64,000 nucleotides of DNA, from NCBI RefSeq assembly GCF_042854845.1, contig NZ_AP031498.1:3348001-3412000 (forward strand). The letters run 5' to 3'. The notes under the pieces were generated by a model. It saw nothing but the letters and a program-made list of their open reading frames with translations, was not told the origin of the DNA and searched no databases. The translations under genes and the position numbers were made by a program. Below, one piece after another: positions 8,280-16,046 of the stretch (positions within the stretch are counted from its first letter, which is position 1; every line of letters begins with the position of its first letter). This DNA comes from Maricurvus nonylphenolicus. Lineage in GTDB: Bacteria > Pseudomonadota > Gammaproteobacteria > Pseudomonadales > Cellvibrionaceae.

Positions 8280-10088
8280 ATGATTAAACATCTACTTACC
8301 ACAGGCCTGGCTCTGGCCTCGATATCCGCATCAGTCTCTCCCCTGGCGGCAACTCTGAATGGGCAGGTACGGACAGAAGCCGGCCAACCCATTGCCGGTG
8401 CTTTGGTCACTCTGTGGAATGAACCTCGCAACCAAAAAGAAACCGTTTACACCGATGCCTTAGGTCGCTATCACCTCACCACCGAGATGACTGGCAATGT
8501 CACCCTACGCGGTCGTGCACCCTATTTCCGAGATATCAATCAGCCGTTAACCCTTGGACCAGACGATCAAGTTGATACCAACTTATCTCTCACAGCGATG
8601 ACTGACCCGGCCGAGATCTCGGCGACGTTAACAGCTTCAGCGCACGCCTCTCAATTACCCTTTGAAGATGACGGCGTTCGTAACACCTTTATCAGTCAGT
8701 GTAATTACTGCCACCAACAGGGTAATTCATTAACCCGAGCGCCGCGTGACGAAGCAGCGTGGAGCGATACAGTCTGGCGCATGGAAACCTATGCGGCCTA
8801 CTTAACCTATGGCGAGCATAAGCAGGTCGTTAACATACTGCATGAAGGCTTTAACGGTGATCCGATTAAAGTCCTGCAAACTTATGAGCACAGCGCTGAA
8901 CTGTCACAGGCCAAAGTAAAAGAGTGGCTGGTTGCTACACCTATGTCTTTCCTGCATGACACCGTCGTAGGTTCCGACGGTAAGCTTTATGGTATCGATG
9001 AAGGCAGCGATACCATTTATGTACTGGATCGTACCGATGGCAGCTTGCAAGAATTCAAAATGGACCCGGAAGACGAACCCGTGGGCGGTGATTTTGTCGG
9101 CCTTCAAATGCCGCTGGGTATTTTCACCGGCAGCCATGGTCCTCACAGTATGGTAGAACTGGATGATGGCCGTATGTTTATCACAGCCGCACTGTCCAGC
9201 AGTATCTTTGAACTGAACGCAAAAACCGGTGAGTTTACCCGCTACCACATCCCTCGCGGCTTTCTGTGGCGCAAAGGCATGTATCCACACACCATCCGTA
9301 AAGACGCTGATAATAATGTCTGGTTTACTGTGACCTTCTCCAACCGGGTGATGAAGTTTGACACCACAACCCATGAGTTCACCGATATCGGTTTGCCTTC
9401 AGATGGGCCACTGAATTTGATGAGTGATGTCTTTATGGGTGTAGTTTTAAAAGTTGCAGGCCTCTTCCCGCACGAGAACCTGCATATGGCATTCTCTCAC
9501 CACAAATGGTTAAACGGCGGTAAAGAAATTCTAAGCATGCCCTATGGTATTGATATCAATCCTAACGATGGCTCAATTTGGTATGGCAAGTTGATCGGCA
9601 ATAAGATTGGCCGTATCGATCCTGAGACCATGGAAATTGTTGAGTTTGATACCCCACACCGTGGACCACGCCGTATGCGTTTCGACAAAGACGGTATTTT
9701 GTGGATTCCTTCATTTGATGAAGGCGTTCTCATGCGTTTTGACCCCAAGATCGAAGCGTTTGAGAATATCCCGCTGCCACTGCTTTCAGAAAATGAATAT
9801 GAAGTGCCCTACGCGCTAAACGTTCATCACCACACAGGCGATATCTGGATTGCAGCCAATAACTCAGACCGCATGTTGCGCTATATACCTTCTGAGAAAC
9901 GTTTTGTCAGCTACCCTATGCCTAGCCGGGTTGTGTGGTTCCGTGATTTTGAGTTCACTAAGGACGGCCAGGTGTGTTCCTCAAATGCCAACTTGCCGGC
10001 CTACGCCCATGAGGACGGCTTACCCGCCTTTGTATGCCTTGATCCTGAGTACAATACAACACCAACCCAAAGTGTCGCCCAACACTAG
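8280..10088 (+). CDS. Exported carboxypeptidase-regulatory-like / cytochrome c / Vgb-type beta-propeller protein
   Basis: A 602-residue protein with AGGAG 7 nt before the ATG. Residues 1-24 are a signal peptide ending near LAATL. Residues about 25-110 resemble a carboxypeptidase regulatory-like Ig-type domain (GQVRTEAGQPIAGALVTLWN). A haem motif C141-N-Y-C144-H145 lies in a short cytochrome c-like segment. Residues about 220-585 form repeats typical of the streptogramin lyase (Vgb)/SMP-30-like six-bladed propeller (DGKLYGIDEGSDTIYVLDR, DADNNVWFTVTFSNRVMKFD). It is probably periplasmic and may couple oxidation of a substrate on the propeller to a cytochrome. It lies in the dehydrogenase operon, so a part in the same pathway is likely. 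The actual activity is unknown. Confidence 0.75.
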   Translation: MIKHLLTTGLALASISASVSPLAATLNGQVRTEAGQPIAGALVTLWNEPRNQKETVYTDALGRYHLTTEMTGNVTLRGRAPYFRDINQPLTLGPDDQVDTNLSLTAMTDPAEISATLTASAHASQLPFEDDGVRNTFISQCNYCHQQGNSLTRAPRDEAAWSDTVWRMETYAAYLTYGEHKQVVNILHEGFNGDPIKVLQTYEHSAELSQAKVKEWLVATPMSFLHDTVVGSDGKLYGIDEGSDTIYVLDRTDGSLQEFKMDPEDEPVGGDFVGLQMPLGIFTGSHGPHSMVELDDGRMFITAALSSSIFELNAKTGEFTRYHIPRGFLWRKGMYPHTIRKDADNNVWFTVTFSNRVMKFDTTTHEFTDIGLPSDGPLNLMSDVFMGVVLKVAGLFPHENLHMAFSHHKWLNGGKEILSMPYGIDINPNDGSIWYGKLIGNKIGRIDPETMEIVEFDTPHRGPRRMRFDKDGILWIPSFDEGVLMRFDPKIEAFENIPLPLLSENEYEVPYALNVHHHTGDIWIAANNSDRMLRYIPSEKRFVSYPMPSRVVWFRDFEFTKDGQVCSSNANLPAYAHEDGLPAFVCLDPEYNTTPTQSVAQH

Positions 10089-10096
10089 CAGTGTTT

Positions 10097-10124
10097 GATT
10101 TCCCGGCTTAAAGGCCGGGAAATC
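10097..10124 (+). other. Intercistronic hairpin between propeller gene and SDR gene
   Basis: A perfect 11-bp inverted repeat GATTTCCCGGC / GCCGGGAAATC with a 6-nt loop, extendable outward with a two-base bulge. No T-tract follows, so it is more likely an mRNA-stabilising or processing hairpin, or a partial terminator, within the operon. Confidence 0.5.
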
Positions 10125-10158
10125 ACAAACCATACTGCTTAGCCAAGAGAAAGAAATA

Positions 10159-10992
10159 ATGAGTACAACAATACCAAAGGGTTACGCACTGATTACCGGC
10201 TCCGGTTCTGGTATAGGTTATGAACTGGCGATTGGGTTTAGCCAACAAGGTTACTCTATCATTGCCACAGATATTCACCTGGACACACTTGCAAAAGTAG
10301 AACGACAGTTAAAAAAGAACAATGCTTCTTATCAGTGCCATGCTTTGGATGTAACGGATCCAACCCAATGGCAAAGCCTGAAACAAGCATTGGATGAGCA
10401 AGGCATCATTCCGGATGTACTCGTCAACAATGCCGGTATTGGTTACTTTGCCCCGCTGCAGGAAACCCCGCCTGCCATTATCGATAAAACCCTGGACATT
10501 AATGTCAAAGGCATTATTTATGGCTACCAGACCTTTATTGGTGCGATGCAATCGGACAACAAACCAAGAACATTGGTCAATATTGCCTCCGCAGCCTCGA
10601 AAACCCCGATGCCCAATATGGCAGTTTATGCCGCCTCAAAGTCAGCCGTGGAAGGTTTAACCGATGTTATTGCCATGGAGTTGGCGGAAACCAAGGTTCA
10701 CACTATGTGCGTGCACCCAGGCATTATCAATACACCCATTGTGCAGAATCGGGCAATGATTGGTAACGCCATTAGCGATAATCAGGTCCTGCGATTACAG
10801 CGACACTATGAGGATGAAGGATGCCATCCGAAGGATGTTGCTAATGACATTATCCATGCCGTTGCGCGGGAGCAGCGCGTGCTCTATACCGGCCCGAGCG
10901 CGCTCTTATCAGGAATTGCTTCCAGACTTCTCCCCAAACGTTTTATGGACAGGAGTTTAAGAAAGCAGGCCGCCGCCGTCGGCTATCTGTAA
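10159..10992 (+). CDS. Short-chain dehydrogenase/reductase
   Basis: A 277-residue classical SDR. The N-terminal cofactor motif is TGSGSGIG (about residues 13-20); NNAGIG follows at about residues 91-96, and the active site shows serine in NIASAASK and tyrosine/lysine in YAASK. An acidic residue after the second strand (ATDIHLD) favours NAD(H). It is the last gene of the plus-strand operon and is followed by a strong terminator. Predicted role: alcohol/ketone interconversion in the same pathway as the zinc dehydrogenase. The substrate is unknown. Confidence 0.85.
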   Translation: MSTTIPKGYALITGSGSGIGYELAIGFSQQGYSIIATDIHLDTLAKVERQLKKNNASYQCHALDVTDPTQWQSLKQALDEQGIIPDVLVNNAGIGYFAPLQETPPAIIDKTLDINVKGIIYGYQTFIGAMQSDNKPRTLVNIASAASKTPMPNMAVYAASKSAVEGLTDVIAMELAETKVHTMCVHPGIINTPIVQNRAMIGNAISDNQVLRLQRHYEDEGCHPKDVANDIIHAVAREQRVLYTGPSALLSGIASRLLPKRFMDRSLRKQAAAVGYL

Positions 10993-11000
10993 TACGCAAA

Positions 11001-11027
11001 GGGCTGCCATTATCGGCAGCCCTTTTT
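11001..11027 (+). terminator. Rho-independent terminator between convergent operons
   Basis: Stem GGGCTGCC (11001-11008) / GGCAGCCC (11015-11022), six-base loop, then TTTTT. It ends the plus-strand operon immediately before the 3' end of the monooxygenase gene at 11031. Confidence 0.9.
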
Positions 11028-11030
11028 GCT

Positions 11031-12518
11031 TTACTCAGTCAAATATTCTTGCGGTTTCAGTTTGCGCATTTGCTGCTGGTAGCCCGTAACATAGCCGGGC
11101 CAGACCGTCGTATTCTGGCCATGTTTATTGAGATACCAGCTTTGACAGCCCGACTCCCACACGCGACCATGGGTGTTTTCCTGCAACGTCTCGTTGTAGG
11201 CATTCTGGGCATCGCGACGTACATCAAACAACTGGACATCATGCGCCTCGATATAATCCAAACATTGCAGAACGTAGTTGATCTGCGCCTCGATCATAAG
11301 AATCATGGAGTTGTGGCCCAAACCACTATTGGGGCCAACCATAAAGAAGAAGTTAGGAATCCCGGCAACAGATACGCCTTTATGAGCCTGTGCCCCTTCT
11401 ATGTCCCAACGTTCAAACAAATCCTTACCACCAGGGCCAAACAGAAAACCTTTATCCAGTGGATCGGCTGCTTCAAAGCCCGTGCCCCAGATAATAATAT
11501 CCGCCTCGACCTCACGCCCATCACTGGATATCAGCCCTTGGGGTGTTATTTCTTCAACACCGGCATTAACTAGCGATACATTAGGACGATTAAAGGTAGG
11601 GTAATAATCGTTAGAAATCAGTAAACGCTTGCACCCCAACACATAATCCGGTGTTAACTGCTGGCGAATCTCTGGATCTTCTACTGTGCTTTCCAGATGT
11701 TTAAGCGCCATCTTTTTCGCCTGTTTGTGGTAGAAACTCTTTTCATCCAACAGGCCAACACGTATTTCATGACTATAAAAAATTGACTGTCGATAGAGCT
11801 TTTGCCAAAACGGTATCCACTTGAATAATGCCTTCTCAATCCCCCGATAGTACCTGTCTGGCCGTGGCACAATCCATCCCGGTGAGCGCTGAAACACATG
11901 TAACGATTTTACCTTGGAAGCGATCTGCGGAATAAACTGAATCGCACTGGCCCCGGTGCCCACCACGGCTACACGTTTGCCAGTAAGATCGATATCGTGA
12001 TTCCACTGACTGGAGTGAAAACTCTCGCCGGCAAACTGTTCAACACCTTGAATATTAGGAATAGAAGGCACGTGCAAGGGTCCCTTACCCGCAATCACAA
12101 AACGGGCCACTCGCTGACTGCCATCCTTCAAATGAACATGCCACAGGGAGGTGTCATCACAAAATCGAATCTGTTGGACTTCCTGGCCAAACTGAATATG
12201 GCGATAGAGGTCATACTTACTGGCACAGGATTTTATATATTCATAGATTTCATTTTGCGGCGGGTATTTTTTACTCCAGTCGGTTTTTTGCTCGAAGGAA
12301 AAGGAGTAAAGATGGGAGGGAATATCACAACAGCAGCCAGGATAGGTATTATCTCGCCAGCATCCACCAACTTCCTGCTGCTTTTCCAATATCAGGAAAT
12401 CGTCACGCCCGGACTGTTTTAACTTAATCGCCATCCCCAGTCCGGAAAAACCCGTGCCGATGATGATTATCGAGGCGTCAACCGACCTCGCGTCTGTTGC
12501 TACATTCGCGTGCTTCAT
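11031..12518 (-). CDS. Baeyer-Villiger-type flavin monooxygenase
   Basis: A 495-residue class B flavoprotein. The FAD motif GTGFSGLG lies at about residues 22-29. GGCWRDNTYPGCCCD, at about 51-65, matches the BVMO long fingerprint. FAGESFHSSQWN, at about 165-176, matches FxGxxxHxxxW with N in place of the usual P/D. The second Rossmann site for NADPH is GTGASAIQ. A purine-rich GAGAGAGAA precedes the ATG. Such enzymes insert oxygen next to a ketone to give an ester or lactone. It is the last gene of the SDR-esterase-monooxygenase operon. That neighbourhood (alcohol oxidation, oxygenation, ester hydrolysis) is the classical Baeyer-Villiger cleavage set. It could instead be a related FMO acting on N or S. 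Confidence 0.88.
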   Translation of the reverse strand: MKHANVATDARSVDASIIIIGTGFSGLGMAIKLKQSGRDDFLILEKQQEVGGCWRDNTYPGCCCDIPSHLYSFSFEQKTDWSKKYPPQNEIYEYIKSCASKYDLYRHIQFGQEVQQIRFCDDTSLWHVHLKDGSQRVARFVIAGKGPLHVPSIPNIQGVEQFAGESFHSSQWNHDIDLTGKRVAVVGTGASAIQFIPQIASKVKSLHVFQRSPGWIVPRPDRYYRGIEKALFKWIPFWQKLYRQSIFYSHEIRVGLLDEKSFYHKQAKKMALKHLESTVEDPEIRQQLTPDYVLGCKRLLISNDYYPTFNRPNVSLVNAGVEEITPQGLISSDGREVEADIIIWGTGFEAADPLDKGFLFGPGGKDLFERWDIEGAQAHKGVSVAGIPNFFFMVGPNSGLGHNSMILMIEAQINYVLQCLDYIEAHDVQLFDVRRDAQNAYNETLQENTHGRVWESGCQSWYLNKHGQNTTVWPGYVTGYQQQMRKLKPQEYLTE

Positions 12519-12582
12519 GGTTCTCTCTCTCGCTTTTTACCGGGGCCGCAATTTAGATTGTCTTTTACCCCGGTTTATGGGT

Positions 12583-13533
12583 TTAGGTTAATTGCTGATG
12601 AATAAACGCTGTCATATCGTTAATACAGTGTTTGGCTTCAGGCAATAAAGGGTAAAACACCGGCCAAACATGGGGTTGTTTTTTCCAAATATGGATATCG
12701 ATCGATGTATCTGCGGCCGTTTGCTGCTCTAGCAAGCGCAGGGAATCATCGCGTAAAACTTCACTGTCACTGACATGGATAGATATAGGCGGCAAGCCAC
12801 TTAAATCGCCCATCAATGGTGATGCTAATGGTTCGGTGGCCGCAGCGCCCGATAAATAGTTCTCTGCACCTCGGCGAATAGCATTGCGATCAAACATGGC
12901 GCAGGACATTTGATTATCGTGGTGAGAGTCACCACTTACGGTCATATCCGTCCAGGGTGACAGCAAAATGGCGCCAGCCGGCAAAGGTAATTGCTGCTGT
13001 TTGAGTGACAGCAATAACGCCATGGATAGCCCACCACCGGCAGAATCGCCACTGACAATAATCCGTTCTGGCTTTACGCCTTGATCCAGCAACCAGCGGT
13101 AAGCTTCAACGGCGTCCTCCACAGGTGCGGGGTATGGATGCTCTGGCGCCAGGCGGTAATCCAGGGAAAACACTTTAATACCCGCCTTACGAGCGATACC
13201 TGTCGTCATGGCTCTGTGAGTAGCCGGCGAACCAAAGGCGTAACCACCACCGTGCAGATATAAAAACACCGCATCACGGCATACCGGTGCAATACGCTCA
13301 GGTATTTGCCATTCGCCTTTAACACCAGTCTCACTCACTGGAGTGGCTGTTACACCGCGTTCGTGTTTTTTCCCTGCCGCCTGCTTTTCCATGGCATTGC
13401 GTAGATAGGAAAACTCCATGCTTTCCTGTATCACTTTCGATTTAAAAGAGCGCTTTAAAAACCACGTCATAAAACGCGAGCGTAAACTGGGGCCACCGTA
13501 AGGGTGTTGCTTAATCGAGCTATCAATGGTCAC
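12583..13533 (-). CDS. HSL-family alpha/beta hydrolase (esterase/lactonase)
   Basis: About 316 residues from a GTG at 13533, which has AAAGGA 7 nt upstream; a TTG at 13557 would add eight residues and has no ribosome site. Hormone-sensitive-lipase family signatures are the oxyanion HGGGYAFGS, nucleophile elbow GDSAGGG, an aspartate in SDSEVLRDDS and a histidine in QPHVWPVF. No signal peptide is visible, so it is probably cytoplasmic. It lies between an SDR and a Baeyer-Villiger monooxygenase on the same strand, so it probably hydrolyses the ester or lactone that the oxygenase makes. Confidence 0.88.
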   Translation of the reverse strand: MTIDSSIKQHPYGGPSLRSRFMTWFLKRSFKSKVIQESMEFSYLRNAMEKQAAGKKHERGVTATPVSETGVKGEWQIPERIAPVCRDAVFLYLHGGGYAFGSPATHRAMTTGIARKAGIKVFSLDYRLAPEHPYPAPVEDAVEAYRWLLDQGVKPERIIVSGDSAGGGLSMALLLSLKQQQLPLPAGAILLSPWTDMTVSGDSHHDNQMSCAMFDRNAIRRGAENYLSGAAATEPLASPLMGDLSGLPPISIHVSDSEVLRDDSLRLLEQQTAADTSIDIHIWKKQPHVWPVFYPLLPEAKHCINDMTAFIHQQLT

Positions 13534-13560
13534 GGTCAGATCCTTTGTTGCAAACAAGCG

Positions 13561-14406
13561 TTATACTTTTGGCGGGTCTACCAATGCCCCACCACCAAAC
13601 ATTTTCAGCAAGATGTCATAGGCACTGGGAAACAGGCGCTGGAACAGGTCAATCAAACGGGCGTCATTGCCAATGAGAATTCGCTTGCTGCGACGCTGAG
13701 CACCTTTCAGGATAATACTAGCGGCTTTGGAAGCAGGCATTTTTAAGGCTTTTTCTTCCAAAGCCTGAACAATTTTAGCGTGATCTAAATCTTTCTGGTC
13801 CAGCTCGGCACTGCGTGCAATATTGGTTCGAATGCCACCGGGATGTACACAGGCGACATGAACGCCGGTGCTTTTCAACTCCTGACGCAGGGCCTCCGTA
13901 AAGCCTCTTACGGCGAATTTACTAGCACAGTAAGACGACTGCCCTGGCACTCCAATAATGCCAAATAAGCTCGAGATATTAACCAGGGTCCCCTGGGTTT
14001 TTAACAGCGACGGTAAAAATGCGCGCGATCCGTAGACAACGCCCCAAAAGTTTACATCCATAACCTTTTTAAATGCCTCAGACCGGGTATGCATAAACTC
14101 CCCTACCCGGGTGATACCGGCATTATTTATCACCAAGTCAACGCGCCCGAAGTCTTTCTGCACCTGCTCAGCAAACAGGTTAAATGCCGATTCGTCAGCA
14201 ACATCCAGGCTGTAACTGTTCACTGTCTGGCTGCCAATCTCTCGCACCTGGTCAGCGACATTAGCTAACTCAGCTTCATTAATATCTGCTGCTGCAATCG
14301 CATAGCCCTGCAGTGCTAACTGCGTAATCAACTCTTTGCCGATGCCGGAACCTGCACCGGTCACTACCGCCACGGGTGCCTGAACTGCAATACTTGAAGG
14401 CGCCAT
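13561..14406 (-). CDS. Short-chain dehydrogenase/reductase (first gene of monooxygenase operon)
   Basis: 281 residues from ATG 14406, which has GGGAGAGAG 4-5 nt upstream; a GTG at 14421 overlaps that ribosome site. Motifs are VTGAGSGIG near the N-terminus, NNAGI, serine in NISSLFG and YCASK. It resembles SDRs found beside flavin monooxygenases and esterases in ketone and steroid-like catabolic loci. Predicted role: supplying the ketone for the Baeyer-Villiger enzyme. Its start region carries a palindrome suited to the divergent TetR regulator. Confidence 0.87.
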   Translation of the reverse strand: MAPSSIAVQAPVAVVTGAGSGIGKELITQLALQGYAIAAADINEAELANVADQVREIGSQTVNSYSLDVADESAFNLFAEQVQKDFGRVDLVINNAGITRVGEFMHTRSEAFKKVMDVNFWGVVYGSRAFLPSLLKTQGTLVNISSLFGIIGVPGQSSYCASKFAVRGFTEALRQELKSTGVHVACVHPGGIRTNIARSAELDQKDLDHAKIVQALEEKALKMPASKAASIILKGAQRRSKRILIGNDARLIDLFQRLFPSAYDILLKMFGGGALVDPPKV

Positions 14407-14435
14407 GTGTCTCTCTCCCACTCTCTCTGTATCTA

Positions 14436-14482
14436 AATAGTATGAACTATTCTCTGTATTATTAACTCATCTCACTGGTCAA
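14436..14482 (-). promoter_or_regulatory. Minus-strand promoter with overlapping TetR-type operator
   Basis: Reading the minus strand, TTGACC (14482-14477) and TAATAC (14461-14456) are separated by 15 bp, a short spacer. Immediately downstream lies a perfect 6-bp inverted repeat AATAGT-ATGA-ACTATT (14436-14451). Its position over the expected transcription start fits repression of the SDR-esterase-monooxygenase operon by the divergent TetR protein. Confidence 0.5.
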
Positions 14483-14543
14483 CTGAACTACAATTTGTCA
14501 TCCGAACCACAAATAGTCAAGCGACCAATGAGGACAAGTAGCG

Positions 14544-14549
14544 TATAAT
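14544..14549 (+). promoter_or_regulatory. Consensus -10 element for the TetR gene
   Basis: TATAAT matches the sigma70 -10 consensus and lies 57 bp before the chosen TetR start. The -35 region is poor, so it may be a weak promoter. Confidence 0.4.
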
Positions 14550-14605
14550 TTCCCTATTCGCCTTTGCCATTTGGCGACAATGTTAGAAAAAATGAGGAAT
14601 ATCAA

Positions 14606-15241
14606 TTGGTTACAACAGCCCCAAAGATGGGACTGCGAGAAAAACGCAAAGCAGAAACTCGGGAAAGAATTGTAAAGGCGGCTATTGAGTGCTTTACCGA
14701 GCACGGTTTTAACGGTGCATCGACCCGTGATATTGCCAAATCAGCGGGTGTTGGGCAGGGCCTGGTGACCTACCACTTTGAGTCAAAGGAAGTATTGTGG
14801 AAAACCGCGGTAACACAGGTCTATGAAAGCCTGCCTACTCCACCGTCGTTTGATGCCGACAGCGTAAAAACCAAAGCTGACGCTAAAGCCGCATTGATGG
14901 TCTATCTGCGCCAATTTGCCGATAACTGTTTAAATGGCCCCAATATGCCGATGTTTTTATACCATCAGGGCTCGCAACCGGATGAGAAGCTGAGCTGGAT
15001 GCTGGATGAACACTTAATGCCTTCTCTGGAATCCCTGCGCCCGCTCTATGAAGCGGCCCTGCAGGTAAAGGCCATTAAACCTATCCCTTTTATTAACTTC
15101 AGCTTTTCCCTGCTGGCCGTTGTGAACACCCATTTTGCACTGCACAACGTCTACCAGCACATCTCCGGGGAAGACCCCAAAGATGCAACAACGGCAGATA
15201 AATTACTGCAAACAATTCTGGATATGATGACCGTAGATTGA
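14606..15241 (+). CDS. TetR-family transcriptional regulator
   Basis: 211 residues from a TTG at 14606, which has GAGGA 7 nt upstream; an ATG at 14627 is possible but has no ribosome site. The DNA-binding helix-turn-helix is typical (GFNGASTRDIAKSAGVGQGLVTYHF). The C-terminal ligand domain is like TetR_C families controlling catabolic or efflux genes. It is divergent from the SDR-esterase-monooxygenase operon and is its probable repressor, acting at the palindrome near 14436-14451. Confidence 0.87.
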   Translation: MVTTAPKMGLREKRKAETRERIVKAAIECFTEHGFNGASTRDIAKSAGVGQGLVTYHFESKEVLWKTAVTQVYESLPTPPSFDADSVKTKADAKAALMVYLRQFADNCLNGPNMPMFLYHQGSQPDEKLSWMLDEHLMPSLESLRPLYEAALQVKAIKPIPFINFSFSLLAVVNTHFALHNVYQHISGEDPKDATTADKLLQTILDMMTVD

Positions 15242-15248
15242 AGCCGAT

Positions 15249-16022
15249 CTAGACGAGAAACTCGGCAACGGCTTGGTTAAAGGCTGCTGGCTTTTCCGCA
15301 TGTAACCAGTGGCCACAGCCCTCTAGCGTAACCATTGTTGCGTCAGGGGTGAATTGATCGATCTGAGTCTGGTGTTCAGGTAAGACATAATCAGACACGC
15401 CACCACGAATATACAGCGCCTGTCCAGAAAACGCCTGCTGAAATTCTGGTGCGGTTCTAATATCGTTGTAGTTGGCCTTCAAGCCTTCCAGATTACAACG
15501 CCAGCGATAACCGCCCGCTTCTGCACGCACCAGGTTCATTAACAGAAAACTGCGCACTCCCGGCTCTTCGATATATTCACTCATCACCTTGTCCGCCTCG
15601 CTTCGGCTTTTTACGGTGTCGGTATCAACCGCATCCAAACCTTCGAGGATCAGCTGGTGATGGGGTTTATAGTCCACCGGTGCAATATCGGCGACTACCA
15701 GACGGTTAACTCGCTCTGGAAACAATTGCGATAACTGCAAGGCAACCTTGCCACCCAGAGAATGCCCCAGAATATCCGCCTTATCCCAGCCTTTGGTCGC
15801 CATTAGACGATTAATATCTTCAGCCATCTCTCGCTGACTCATCGTCTCAGCGTGGAAAGATCGGCCATGATTGCGTAAATCCACCAAGCTTACCGGGCGA
15901 TCTTTAAAGGCTCGGGCAATACCCATTAAATTTTCAGATGCGCCAAACAAGCCGTGAATCAGCAATAAAGGCATACCCGTTGCTTCGGGGTTTTCATCTC
16001 GACAATAGATTAATTCAGTCAT
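15249..16022 (-). CDS. ybfF: YbfF-type alpha/beta hydrolase (esterase)
   Basis: A 257-residue alpha/beta hydrolase with LLLIHGLFGASENL near the N-terminus, nucleophile elbow GHSLGG and catalytic histidine in GCGHWLHAEKP. Length and motifs match the YbfF acyl-CoA esterase/thioesterase family of gammaproteobacteria. It lies 24 bp after recJ on the same strand, so it may be co-transcribed with recJ. It belongs to the housekeeping block rather than to the catabolic island. Physiological substrates of this family are poorly defined. Confidence 0.8.
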   Translation of the reverse strand: MTELIYCRDENPEATGMPLLLIHGLFGASENLMGIARAFKDRPVSLVDLRNHGRSFHAETMSQREMAEDINRLMATKGWDKADILGHSLGGKVALQLSQLFPERVNRLVVADIAPVDYKPHHQLILEGLDAVDTDTVKSRSEADKVMSEYIEEPGVRSFLLMNLVRAEAGGYRWRCNLEGLKANYNDIRTAPEFQQAFSGQALYIRGGVSDYVLPEHQTQIDQFTPDATMVTLEGCGHWLHAEKPAAFNQAVAEFLV

Positions 16023-16046
16023 TTGCTATCAACTAATTATCGCGCC

